Shown: positions 1 through 9,075 of the stretch, in pieces | Layout of the letters: each line of letters begins with the position of its first letter | How positions within the stretch are numbered: position 1 is the first letter of the stretch | The notes under the pieces: generated by a model | Told to the model about the DNA's origin: nothing | Seen by the model: the letters and a program-made list of their open reading frames with translations, nothing else | The model's database searches: none | DNA from: CAZUGA01 sp964619885 | GTDB taxonomy: Bacteria; Pseudomonadota; Gammaproteobacteria; Methylococcales; UBA1147 | DNA: 64,000 nucleotides | Assembly: GCA_964619885.1 (NCBI GenBank) | Contig: CAZUGA010000006.1 | Span: forward strand, 1 to 64,000 | Reading direction: 5' to 3' | Made by a program: the position numbers and the translations under genes

Positions 1-1588
1 TATCCGGATCCGTCGCACTGATCGCGAGGTTCACGGTGTCGCCCTCGGCGCTGGATTGTGCCCCCGGATCATTTACCACCGGTGGTCTGTTGGAGCCGGC
101 TATGGTCCAAATGAAATTGGTATTGGCACTTAAATTAGGTGTTCCATCATCAGTCGCCGTGACGACGACCGTATAGGGGCTTCCGATAGCGGCGTTAGGG
201 AGAATCGTACCGAATATAGATCCGGTCACCGGATCGATGTTGAGTCCGAGCGGGAGTCCCGCAGCCGAGTATGTCAGGATTTGTCCGATGTCGCTATCGC
301 TAGCTATGATTTGCAGCCCGGTAATGAAGTCACCTTCATTTGAAGTTTGGTCAGCCGGGCGTGTGATCACCGGCGGCGTATTTCCGGCTACCGGATTTTG
401 CACAAAGAATGCTGCGATGGCTTGGTTCATAGGGTCGTTAGCCGTTACGATATCAGGAAATCTATCGTTATTTAGATCCAAAACGGCTAATGAATAGGGG
501 GCCTGCGGGGTGAGAACTGATATAGGTGCGGCGAACGCAGCATTTCCCTGGCCGAGGAAATAAAAGATCGCATCCGAATTTTCATCGGTCAAAACTAGAT
601 CGTTAAGGCCGTCTAAATCGATGTCAAGTACCTCCAGGTCTCGAAATAGCGCGCCGGGTTGAGGTAGACGGGAATTAAAACTAAAGCCACCTTGATTATC
701 ACCAACGTAGATGGTTAGAGTATCCTGGTCCATTACCGCCAGATCCTGATCGCCGTCGCCATCCAGATCGCCTGCAGCGAGCGCCTGTCCACCGCTTAAA
801 TTGATAGGGTTGCCCGGGAAACTGCCATTTCCTGCACCGAGGAATATTTGGGCGGGTGTTGCAATATCAAGGTTACCGTCGTGATCAAAGTCGCCAAGAT
901 GCAGGTCGCCCGCGGCGATTCCCTGGCTACCAACTATACCCACTGGGGTTGAGAAGGTTCCATCATTATTGCCCAGCGCAGTAAAAAGGCCACTTCCGGT
1001 TGCCAGAATATCGCCAATGACTAGGTCCAAACCACCCTGGCCATCCAGGTCCGCGACACGAACTATACCTGGATCTGCTCCGACTATGGGGATATCCAAT
1101 GCAGGATCGCGACTGAATCCGCCCTGAGCGTTGCCGAGCAGAATGTAAAGGGTGGCATTATTAGGCGCAGCAAGAACTAGATCAGGGATGGTATCACCAT
1201 TGATTAGTCCAGCAGTAAATCCTCGCGCACCTAGGTTTTGGGCGGTTTCGATCTCTTGTTTCACGCCCCCGTTTCCGTCGGACAGAAAAATAACCACCGC
1301 AGTTTGACCGCCGGAGACGCCTGTCATCGCAAATCCGACATCTATCAGGCTATCACCGTCAATATCGTATTTTAAGACACCGCGTGGTGCATCTTCGGGT
1401 AATAGCCGGGTTGTGGGGAGTTGGAAGTCCAAGGCAAACGCACATATAGGCCCGAGTACACCCATCAATAAGGTCAATACAAAGAATCCCTTCGACCCCC
1501 ATTTTTCTTTGTAACCGTTTGGATAAGACCCTACAAATTTTATGTTATTTTGGCGCGTTATTGCCGTCAATATTGTTCTTATATTCAT
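1..1588 (-). CDS. FG-GAP/Ig-like secreted repeat protein, C-terminus outside window
   Basis: The reading frame is open from an ATG at 1586-1588 to the window edge, so the C-terminus is missing. The N-terminus has a basic stretch, then a hydrophobic core ending GPICAFA, a clear signal peptide. The following ~400 residues are FG-GAP/VCBS-type repeats with DxDGDxxxD loops such as YDIDGDSLIDVGF, which usually form a calcium-binding beta-propeller. Near the window edge comes a cadherin-like putative Ig domain (GLPLGLNIDPVTGSIFGT). Layout and signal region resemble the neighbouring protein at 2077-6309, so the two are probably paralogues. I infer a surface or matrix adhesin; the ligand cannot be read from sequence. 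The start is chosen because it gives the signal peptide, but a later start inside the basic stretch is possible. Confidence 0.8.
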   Translation of the reverse strand, partial: MNIRTILTAITRQNNIKFVGSYPNGYKEKWGSKGFFVLTLLMGVLGPICAFALDFQLPTTRLLPEDAPRGVLKYDIDGDSLIDVGFAMTGVSGGQTAVVIFLSDGNGGVKQEIETAQNLGARGFTAGLINGDTIPDLVLAAPNNATLYILLGNAQGGFSRDPALDIPIVGADPGIVRVADLDGQGGLDLVIGDILATGSGLFTALGNNDGTFSTPVGIVGSQGIAAGDLHLGDFDHDGNLDIATPAQIFLGAGNGSFPGNPINLSGGQALAAGDLDGDGDQDLAVMDQDTLTIYVGDNQGGFSFNSRLPQPGALFRDLEVLDIDLDGLNDLVLTDENSDAIFYFLGQGNAAFAAPISVLTPQAPYSLAVLDLNNDRFPDIVTANDPMNQAIAAFFVQNPVAGNTPPVITRPADQTSNEGDFITGLQIIASDSDIGQILTYSAAGLPLGLNIDPVTGSIFGTILPNAAIGSPYTVVVTATDDGTPNLSANTNFIWTIAGSNRPPVVNDPGAQSSAEGDTVNLAISATDPD

Positions 1589-2028
1589 AATTTACTTCCG
1601 GTTTGGATACGGTCAATCGAGTTGTATCAAATCACCGGCAGTAGTATTTCGTAGGTTGTTGGATATTCAATTATCCAGGGTGATCGATACAAAGCCCTGC
1701 ATTGTAGCTGCGATTATACGGGCTGCGAAAGTAAGGTAAATGGGGCGAATCGTGTATTCTTTTTATGCATACCCCACCCATCGCTCCTTATTTTTTATGG
1801 GTCGAAGGTTTAGTGTTTAAAAACGAATCGCAGGCGCTATATCGACGTTGAACCCCGCTCGTGATTCATATTTGCTAAACACCACAGCTTGGTGCCCGGA
1901 AAGTTCAATAAGTTAAACTTTCCAGGCAGTTTGATTGAAAACGGCCCAGGATACTGTAGTTAGAAATCGTACTTAACGAAAATTTGAATCAATCAACTTT
2001 AATTCTGTGTTCCTATTGCTCAACCTTT
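1589..2028. other. Intergenic region between two surface-protein genes
   Basis: This is AT-rich non-coding sequence. I see no convincing gene, repeat or RNA. It must contain the promoter of the minus-strand gene ending its start at 1588, but no clear -35/-10 pair stands out. Confidence 0.4.
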
Positions 2029-2067
2029 GCCCAATCATCCCATCCTCTTCTGGCAAGATGATTGGGC
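2029..2067 (-). terminator. Hairpin downstream of the 2077-6309 gene
   Basis: A perfect 11-bp inverted repeat (GCCCAATCATC at 2029-2039 pairing with 2057-2067) has a 17-nt loop and starts about 10 bp after the stop codon of the minus-strand gene. No T-run follows on the minus strand, so it is a probable transcript-end hairpin and not a textbook intrinsic terminator. Confidence 0.5.
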
Positions 2068-2076
2068 TAGTGCAAG

Positions 2077-5000
2077 TTACAGACAACTACCCGGGGCATT
2101 GGCAATCGGTTGATCGATAAATGCCGAGCCGCTAGCCTCACTAATCCGAATGCTGCACGGAACTGACGTAAGTTCGATCTCAATTTCAAAGTTGCCGCCT
2201 TGGCCGTTAAAAGTACTTATTTGAGCCCCGGTAGAACTATATTGAAGGATATGCTGTACGCCATTCGCGGCGCCAGATCCTTTTATTAGCAACTTAGCAT
2301 CGCCATTATCCCATTCCGCTTTCGAGAAATTAATGGCACAGACACCGGTCGCGCCTGTGACTGCCAACTGCGCAAAATCAACCCCTGACGCAGCAGTAAC
2401 CGTGCATGGCACATCATTCACCAGAGAGGAAGTCGCAACCGACCAACTGCCATCGGTTGCAACTGTAACCGCTGTTCCGATTATTTCCCCGGTATCCGCA
2501 CCACTTATACTAACCGTTGCGCCAGGCGTACCGGTACCGATCACTGTCAGAGTTGAGCCATTCCAGTCTGCACTGACTATCGTGACTGGCCCGCCCGAAA
2601 CAATATCAGTAACGGTGATGGTCACGGTATCCGCCAAGCTATTAGCTTGACCGTCGTTGACGATCAACTGAATAACGTAAGTGCCGGCTAGATCCGGGGT
2701 CAAATCCGGAGCGCTGATTGCCGTATTGGAAAGACTGGCGATACTGCCAACGGGCGCGGAAATGATCGACCAATTGAAAGTCAATGGGTTATTATCCGCA
2801 TCGCTGGAACCACTGCCATCCAGTGTGACCAGGTCTCCCGTCAGCACACTTTGATCCAGACCGGCATCGGCGACGGGCACCGTATTTGGCGTATTTGCAT
2901 TGATCAGGACATTATCGGCGGGACTATTGACTTGACCGTCATTAACAATGAGCTGAGCCAGATAACTGCCAGCTACATCCGGTGTAAAGGTCGGGCTGTC
3001 CGTGTTGGCGCCGGACAACACAGCCGTACTGCCAACAGGTACCGTCAGTGACCAGTTATAGCTTAACGGATCGCCGTTTGCATCGGATGATCCGGTACCA
3101 TTGAGCGCAACCAGATCGCCCACCAACACACTCTGATCCAGTCCGGCATTGGCCACTGGAGCAGTATTACCCGGGCCCACGTTTATCATTACGCTAGCCG
3201 GTGGGCTATCCGACTGACCGTCATTTACTATCAACTGTGCTACGAACGTGCCTTCCGCGTCCGCCACAAAAGAGGGATTCACGGCTGTCGCACCAGTCAG
3301 AGTAGCGGTGCTCCCGAGTGGACGAGTGATCAAGGACCAACTGAAGCTCAAGGGGTCTCCATCAACATCGGAAGATCCACTGCCATTCAAGCTCACCAGA
3401 TCGTTGACCAATACACTCTGATCGGGTCCCGCGTCGGCACTAGGCGGCGTATTGGGTGTATTGACATTGACCACCACGGTATTGGGCAGACTGTTGAGTA
3501 CACCATCATTGACGATAAGCTGTGCCACGTACGTGCCGGCCGTATCCGGGTTGAAGGTCGGCATGATTGCCGAGGGATTACCAATCGCAGCAGTACTACC
3601 CATGGGAATAGTGATCAGCGACCAGCTAAAGGTTATCGGATCGCCATCAGCATCAGACGAACCGCTGCCGTCCAGAGTCACGGTATCACCGACGAACGCG
3701 CTTTGGTCCACACCGGCATCGGCTACGGGCGCTATATTCGAGGTACTGATCACGACCGTATCGGGCAGACTGTTCACCACACCGTCATTGACCACGAGCT
3801 CAACCGTATAACTACCGGGTTGGTCGGCCGTGAAACTGGGGTTCAGGGTCGCTGCACCGGTTAGGGTTGCCGTACTGCCGATGGGTTGAGACAGCAAAGT
3901 CCAGGCATAGGACAGCGTATCGCCATCCACATCGCTGGATAAACCACCGTCCAAAGCGACCAGATCGCCGAGCTGAACCGTCTGGTCCGGACCTGCATTG
4001 GCGACGGGTGCAGAATTTTGTGTTGTAACAAAGATATCATCCGAGCTAAAGAGAATGCCATCAATTACGTATACTCTAAACGAATAAGTGCCCGGTTTAT
4101 CAATCACCGCGGTAGGGGAAATGGAGGTAATATCAGATAGGACAATAGTACTACCCACCGGTCTTATAAGTGGTTGCCAGAAATAGCTCAATAGGTCACC
4201 GTCAACGTCGGTGGAAGTGCTTGCATCAAGCACGATTGTGTCGCCAACAAACGCGGTTTGGTCCGGTCCTGCGTTGGCTGCCGGGGCATCGTTAACCGGG
4301 TTGACTGTGATCGAAACTGTCGCTGTATTACTATCCACAGAACCGTCGTTGACCCGAAAAGAAAAATTGTCGGTGCCATTAAAATTTGCGTTGGGTATGT
4401 AATTCAAATTGGGTGCTACACCAGTCAGCGTACCATTGGCCGGAGCCACCGCTATACTGTAATTCAGAGCATCACCCTCGACATCGCTGCCCGACAGCAC
4501 CAACGACAATGGTGTATCTTCCAGGGTCACGCGTGATTGAGGGGCCGCGGTCGGCGCGTCATTTACCGGGTTTACGGTGATCGATACGGTTGCCGTATTG
4601 CTGTCGACGAGGCCATCGTTGGCTTTAAAGCTAAAACTGTCACTGCCGTTAAAATTGGTTGACGGATGGTAGGTCAGATTCGGCGGGGTACCGGACAAAC
4701 CACCGTTTGTCGGGGCTACAACGATTGCGTAAGTCAGCGGATTACCGTCTGCATCCGTTGCGGTGAGCGTAACGGGTACGGTCACGTCTTCATTCGTGCT
4801 AACCGACTGGCCGGTTGCCGCCGGTGCGTTGTTGATCGGAATGACGGTGATGTCCACGGAGGCCACATTACTATCCAATTGACCGTCATTCGCTTTGAAT
4901 GTAAAGCTGTCTGTACCGGTAAACCCCGGGTTGGGCTGGTAGCTTAGATTTGGCGCTGTGCCGCTAAGGGTCCCGTTGGTTGGTAACTGAACCACCGTGT

Positions 5001-6309
5001 AGCTTAACGTATCCTGCTCGGCGTCTGTGGCGCTCAGTTGCACTGGCAACAGGCCGCCCTCGATTATGGAAAGCCGAATCTGGGTAGCCACCGGGGCGAT
5101 ATTACCCGGCACGGTTGCCGGAGGAATTTGCAGTCGGACCGTGGCGTCCGGTGCGTTCGAATTTTCATTGGCGCTGGCGAAATCCAGGTAATCGTCTTTA
5201 TTCCAATCGCCGATAGCCAGGGCTGTCGGGTCGATGCCGACGGCAAAAGAAATTAGTCCACCCAATGCGCCGTTACCCAGCCCGGGGAAAAACTCAACGG
5301 TATTCGTGTTCTTGTCTACCAGCAGCAGGTCAGCAAAACCATCGCGGTCCATGTCTGCTATATCAATATCTCTAATAACTGACGGAGCAAGGTTTTTTAT
5401 GGGCTGAATGTTAAAGTTTCCGTTACTGTCGTTCAAATAGGTGAAAATAATTGTAGCGCTGGCAATAATAAGATCCTGGTCACCATCGTTGTCCAGATCG
5501 CCCCGAGCGATATTCTGGCCGCTACTTAACGCTTGGCTTTGCGTAAAAGTTCCATCTCCTGCTCCCATATAAACTGCTGTTGGGGTCGCAATGTCCAAAT
5601 TTAGATCACCGTTCAGGTCGGCAATAGTCAAGTCCAGAGCCGCCAATTGGTTGCTATTCGGCAGACCCACTGGGTTTGCGAAGGTCGCGTTGCCATTACC
5701 GTGCGCAAAATAAACACCAAACGGCGTACCCAGTTGTGTACCGATAGCAATATCCAATATACCGTCTTTGTCAAAATCCCCGACGCCAATGCTATCGGGG
5801 TCCGCCGCGGGAATGGAAATAATTTGATGCTGTACAAAATTGGTATTTCCGGTGCCGCGGTAGATATACACGGACGCATCGCTGGGTGATGTGATGGCCA
5901 GGTCCATAAATCCGTCACCATCATAATCTCCCGCTGCGGTCGCCTGGGGGCCGAATCCGGTGGCGATTTGGGCGTCGCTGAAACCGCCGCTAGCGTTACC
6001 CACCAATATACGGACCGAAGCATCGCCCCCTCCTGAACCGGACATGGAAAAAACAATGTCCAAATTGCCGTCGGAATTGATATCGGTAACCAACGTATGG
6101 ACCGGACTGGTATCTGGCAGCAAGTGGGATGTTGCGGGATTAAAATTCAACGCCGCGGCGATCGGTACAGCACCCAATAAGACAACGGCTAACACAAGGC
6201 GTGGAACCAGGAAGGGGCAGGTAAAACCATGCTTACTAATGAATAAGCGTGGTAACACGCTATGGTTTTTTTGTTTCTCAATAGGCTGTGTTTTAATCAT
6301 ATAGATCAC
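2077..6309 (-). CDS. Large secreted FG-GAP/cadherin-like/PKD-like repeat protein
   Basis: About 1410 residues. After an N-terminal signal segment (hydrophobic core VPRLVLAVVLLGAVPIAAA) come seven or so FG-GAP/VCBS repeats to about residue 400 with DxDxDGxxD calcium loops. Next are three cadherin-like modules (each with NGTLSG...FNGTDSF and a DGxxDSN end), then six PKD/REJ-like modules beginning with AGxDQ. The C-terminal ~150 residues form a different domain with AEW and paired cysteines (PCTV, PCSIRI). These repeats are known in extracellular calcium-stabilised adhesins. The first codon at 6309 is GTG; an ATG three codons in (6300) is an equally good start and neither has a strong ribosome binding site. 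The C-terminal domain resembles that of the protein at 54769-56715. Function as adhesin or matrix protein is inferred. Confidence 0.85.
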   Translation of the reverse strand: MIYMIKTQPIEKQKNHSVLPRLFISKHGFTCPFLVPRLVLAVVLLGAVPIAAALNFNPATSHLLPDTSPVHTLVTDINSDGNLDIVFSMSGSGGGDASVRILVGNASGGFSDAQIATGFGPQATAAGDYDGDGFMDLAITSPSDASVYIYRGTGNTNFVQHQIISIPAADPDSIGVGDFDKDGILDIAIGTQLGTPFGVYFAHGNGNATFANPVGLPNSNQLAALDLTIADLNGDLNLDIATPTAVYMGAGDGTFTQSQALSSGQNIARGDLDNDGDQDLIIASATIIFTYLNDSNGNFNIQPIKNLAPSVIRDIDIADMDRDGFADLLLVDKNTNTVEFFPGLGNGALGGLISFAVGIDPTALAIGDWNKDDYLDFASANENSNAPDATVRLQIPPATVPGNIAPVATQIRLSIIEGGLLPVQLSATDAEQDTLSYTVVQLPTNGTLSGTAPNLSYQPNPGFTGTDSFTFKANDGQLDSNVASVDITVIPINNAPAATGQSVSTNEDVTVPVTLTATDADGNPLTYAIVVAPTNGGLSGTPPNLTYHPSTNFNGSDSFSFKANDGLVDSNTATVSITVNPVNDAPTAAPQSRVTLEDTPLSLVLSGSDVEGDALNYSIAVAPANGTLTGVAPNLNYIPNANFNGTDNFSFRVNDGSVDSNTATVSITVNPVNDAPAANAGPDQTAFVGDTIVLDASTSTDVDGDLLSYFWQPLIRPVGSTIVLSDITSISPTAVIDKPGTYSFRVYVIDGILFSSDDIFVTTQNSAPVANAGPDQTVQLGDLVALDGGLSSDVDGDTLSYAWTLLSQPIGSTATLTGAATLNPSFTADQPGSYTVELVVNDGVVNSLPDTVVISTSNIAPVADAGVDQSAFVGDTVTLDGSGSSDADGDPITFSWSLITIPMGSTAAIGNPSAIMPTFNPDTAGTYVAQLIVNDGVLNSLPNTVVVNVNTPNTPPSADAGPDQSVLVNDLVSLNGSGSSDVDGDPLSFSWSLITRPLGSTATLTGATAVNPSFVADAEGTFVAQLIVNDGQSDSPPASVMINVGPGNTAPVANAGLDQSVLVGDLVALNGTGSSDANGDPLSYNWSLTVPVGSTAVLSGANTDSPTFTPDVAGSYLAQLIVNDGQVNSPADNVLINANTPNTVPVADAGLDQSVLTGDLVTLDGSGSSDADNNPLTFNWSIISAPVGSIASLSNTAISAPDLTPDLAGTYVIQLIVNDGQANSLADTVTITVTDIVSGGPVTIVSADWNGSTLTVIGTGTPGATVSISGADTGEIIGTAVTVATDGSWSVATSSLVNDVPCTVTAASGVDFAQLAVTGATGVCAINFSKAEWDNGDAKLLIKGSGAANGVQHILQYSSTGAQISTFNGQGGNFEIEIELTSVPCSIRISEASGSAFIDQPIANAPGSCL
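2590..5110 (-). repeat. Tandem coding repeats: six PKD-like and three cadherin-like units
   Basis: Within the 2077-6309 gene, six units of roughly 280 bp (about 2590-4280) each encode an AGxDQ-start PKD-like domain, and three units of roughly 280 bp (about 4290-5110) encode cadherin-like domains. The units are clearly alignable at protein level and partly at DNA level, so copy number may vary between strains. Confidence 0.75.
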
Positions 6310-6641
6310 CGAGGTATGAATTTATTAGTCTGTATCCCCTATTATCCGTAACTCCGGATACACAATAAATATACGATTGTTCTACCGTTTCCAAACATGA
6401 TGCCAGTGTGCGAAATGACGCTCAATAGTTATGCAGCTAGTAAATCGCACCAACATTTTGCGGAATTCTAAACTTACACAAAGCACAATGCAGGATAGAT
6501 ACGCTGAAATTTCGTTTTTTAAAAGTTCGCTATTAGCTGTTAATTTTTTATCGTAGCCAATTTAAAATTATCAGAACTGGTTTAATAGGCAGTGGCGCCA
6601 GAAAAAACTATCTATTTTCAAGATCATGTAATGACACAAGC
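6310..6641. other. Intergenic region upstream of the 2077-6309 gene
   Basis: 332 bp of AT-rich sequence between two minus-strand genes. It should hold the promoter for the 2077-6309 gene. I see no strong terminator hairpin after the protease gene and no other structure. Confidence 0.4.
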
Positions 6642-8429
6642 TTATGGAGCCAACCCTGACGGCCCAGGTGCTTTATTCATAAATCCCAGCAATATCGTTA
6701 TATCTCCAAAATTTACAATGCTATTGTTGTCAAAGTCACCTTCCGGCCCTGTTTGTCCCTGGAGACTTAAGTGTATGGTTATATCGCCAAAATTCACAAT
6801 ACCATTATTATCGAAATCCCCGTCACAGACATCGCCATACAAATCACTATCGGTATCCGCCTGGCTTGGATTAACTCTCAAGGTGCAATTATCACAAACA
6901 TCGGGAATACCGTCCGAATCACTGTCCAAACTTGTGGTTGGACACAACGCATAATAAGCACTTTCTACATGAAGTACACCATAGCCATAAATGTCGTCCG
7001 GACCCATCGCATCATCGACGCTGGATGTATCCTGGGCGGTATCCAGCAAAACGGTTTCTAGCTCGGGCACGGTCAAGTTGGGCAACGCATCGAGCAATAA
7101 TGCCATCGCACCGGCTACGTGCGGTGCAGCAAAGGAAGTGCCGCTGACAAGGGGATAATTATCCACGGTAGGAATGGCATTTTTACCGGTGGTGCGTACC
7201 GAAACCCCCGGCGCGACCAATTCCGGGAAAAATCCCGTTTCGCATACGGTTGCCGCAGGACCGGGTCCGCGGCTACTAAAGGCTCCCGCACGATCGGCGC
7301 TATCGATCGCGCCAACCGCGTAACCTTCCGGATTATTGCCGGGACTGGTACTGGTGTTGGGATTTCCGGTGCCGCCTTCATTTCCGGCGGAAAAGACGAC
7401 AGCAATGTCCGCTGCCCGCAACGCTTGCAGGTCGGGTTGAAATTCCAATACGCACTCGTTGACGTCGGGTCCGCCCAGTACCCACGATGCGTTAACGATA
7501 TCGGGCGCATCGTCGGTGAGCGGATCATTATCCGGGTCCAGTAACCACTGAAAAGCTTTGTGTATCGCGGTTAGCGTTGCCGCCGCATTGTCATCGAATA
7601 TTTTGCTGGCGATCCATTGCGCATCGGGCGCAACACCTATCGATGTGCCGCCTGCATCGCCACCAACCATGATGCCGATGGTCCCGGAACCGTGCCCGGT
7701 GCTGCCGGCCGCTTTATCGCGGGGGATGGTAAAATCGGTATTGGCCGGACAGCTGGCGGCCGGTTGAAACAGTACTGGATCTTCCCACGGTGCCGGATGG
7801 CAATGCGGGTCGTACCAGCTGTTGCTGCCACCACGCCAGGTGGCTGCAAGTTCGGAATGGTTAATATCCACGCCGGTATCCATATTGGCGACCACGATGC
7901 CCAGACCGGTAATCCCCAGCCCCCAAAGGGTTGGTGCGCCAATACGATTCAAATTCCATTCGGCTGGCGCTGCGCTACCGCTTCCGGCGCCGGGGGCCAT
8001 GATCTGATAATTCAGCCGAATCTGCCGTACCGAAGGCTCGGCAGCCAAATCTTCGATCAAAGCCCGGGGCGCGTCAAAAGATTCCCCGTTGATAAGCCAT
8101 AAGGATTCTTTGCGGGTTACGCCGTAACGGCGCAGGAGCCGACGAATCAAAAGCCGGCTTTTGGTGTGTTTGGCTTTAAGCTTGCCCAGTAGGTTTTTAC
8201 GGCGATCTTTTTTGTTGCCCGTGAGGGTTTTTAAATCGACCTGATCGACGAACTCGACAATTACCGGGAAGGTCGGTTTTCCCGCTCTAGGGTTTGTCCT
8301 TGACACCTTTTGATTTAGCCTCTGTTGTAACCGGGGGCCGATTTTGGTGTCCGCCAGCGCCGATGAAATTCCGACTATAAATACCAGAGCCGCAATAGTT
8401 GCAAATTGAACTTTGGATTTTTGATTCAT
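6642..8429 (-). CDS. Subtilisin-like (S8) protease with C-terminal dockerin-like module
   Basis: 595 residues. Signal peptide ends near ALADT (residue 27). A propeptide-like segment (about 50-145) precedes the S8 catalytic domain with Asp184 (MDTGVD), His246 (GHGSGT), Asn350 (FSAGN) and Ser432 (SGTSFAAPHVAG), so all catalytic residues are present. Residues ~502-537 are a thrombospondin type 3-like calcium repeat (DSDSDGIPDVCDNC). Residues 538-595 are two dockerin-like loops, each DFDNNxIVNFGDIT, ending PGPSGLAP. The same C-terminal module occurs in the proteins at 9856-11310 and 14290-20184. Known S8 enzymes are secreted endopeptidases. Here it may process or belong to the same extracellular assembly as its neighbours, which is inference. 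No strong ribosome binding site precedes the ATG. Confidence 0.9.
   Translation of the reverse strand: MNQKSKVQFATIAALVFIVGISSALADTKIGPRLQQRLNQKVSRTNPRAGKPTFPVIVEFVDQVDLKTLTGNKKDRRKNLLGKLKAKHTKSRLLIRRLLRRYGVTRKESLWLINGESFDAPRALIEDLAAEPSVRQIRLNYQIMAPGAGSGSAAPAEWNLNRIGAPTLWGLGITGLGIVVANMDTGVDINHSELAATWRGGSNSWYDPHCHPAPWEDPVLFQPAASCPANTDFTIPRDKAAGSTGHGSGTIGIMVGGDAGGTSIGVAPDAQWIASKIFDDNAAATLTAIHKAFQWLLDPDNDPLTDDAPDIVNASWVLGGPDVNECVLEFQPDLQALRAADIAVVFSAGNEGGTGNPNTSTSPGNNPEGYAVGAIDSADRAGAFSSRGPGPAATVCETGFFPELVAPGVSVRTTGKNAIPTVDNYPLVSGTSFAAPHVAGAMALLLDALPNLTVPELETVLLDTAQDTSSVDDAMGPDDIYGYGVLHVESAYYALCPTTSLDSDSDGIPDVCDNCTLRVNPSQADTDSDLYGDVCDGDFDNNGIVNFGDITIHLSLQGQTGPEGDFDNNSIVNFGDITILLGFMNKAPGPSGLAP
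6645..6930 (-). other. Dockerin-like/TSP3 C-terminal module, copy in the protease
   Basis: Encodes a calcium-binding stretch followed by two loops matching the dockerin pattern D-x-D/N-x-N-G-x-V-N-x-x-D, spaced 27 residues. Dockerins bind cohesins in cellulosomes and in non-cellulosomal proteins. The partner here is unproven. Confidence 0.65.
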
Positions 8430-8614
8430 AATATGGGTACTCGGTACTATTGCAGCCTACAAGGCAATGATCGGTTTGTTAATCGTCAATATTGAGGGGA
8501 TTAACTCTCGTCTTTTTGTCCCGATTATTGAGGAATCGTCATCCCGGCAACCCCATCACGAGATTGCCGAGTTGTTACTGTGACGAATTCAGTAAAAGGG
8601 TATTAAGCGCAACA

Positions 8615-9061
8615 TTATTGCACGGACACATTTTCCAGCGTATAGCCGCCCATTACCACGGTGACTTTGTCGCCCCGTTTAATTGTTTTGCCCGGGTTGG
8701 CGAATAGCACGAAGTATGGAACGCCTTTTTTCAGGTTGCGCCCGGTATGGCGCAATGCACCGATATTGGCCGGTGCAGGCACTTTCGTGGTCAAGCCGGT
8801 GTTGCTGTGCCGGACATAGGGCTGGTCCTTGCGATTGACTGCTTTCGCGGCTTTTTTGGGATCGATCACCCGGTAGCGGAAATCCACCATATAGTCGTTC
8901 GCGCTTAAGGTGACCCTCAGTGCTTCTATTCCCCATTGTTCGATCAATTTATCCTGTTTCGGCAAGACCGATCCCGGCGGGTTTGCACCGACCCCGCTGG
9001 GATCCATGCAAACGACCAGGACGAGTAGCAATACCAGATCCTTAGCGGCTCTAATGGACAT
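8615..9061 (-). CDS. Small secreted protein of unknown function
   Basis: 148 residues with an N-terminal hydrophobic signal segment (LVLLLVLVVCMDPSGVGA). The mature part has WGIEALRVTLSANDYMVDF and an Asp-Pro-Lys-Lys stretch, then basic, glycine-rich beta-like sequence. No cysteine pairs, metal motifs or catalytic residues are evident and I do not recognise a named family. An AGGAG ribosome binding site lies 7 nt before the ATG, within the 14-bp gap after the cohesin-like gene, so it is almost certainly co-transcribed with it. Its position between the sorting-signal protein and the protease suggests an accessory extracellular role in the same cluster. Confidence 0.75.
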   Translation of the reverse strand: MSIRAAKDLVLLLVLVVCMDPSGVGANPPGSVLPKQDKLIEQWGIEALRVTLSANDYMVDFRYRVIDPKKAAKAVNRKDQPYVRHSNTGLTTKVPAPANIGALRHTGRNLKKGVPYFVLFANPGKTIKRGDKVTVVMGGYTLENVSVQ

Positions 9062-9075
9062 GGCTAGACTCCTGC

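Noticed and set aside
2333..2650. Open frame on the plus strand inside the 2077-6309 gene, and several like it up to 6304
   Set aside because: They are antisense shadows of repeat-rich coding sequence, without signal, ribosome binding site or homology.
7119..8102. Long plus-strand open frames opposite the protease gene
   Set aside because: Antisense to a clear S8 protease with all catalytic residues; GC-biased codons give open opposite frames.
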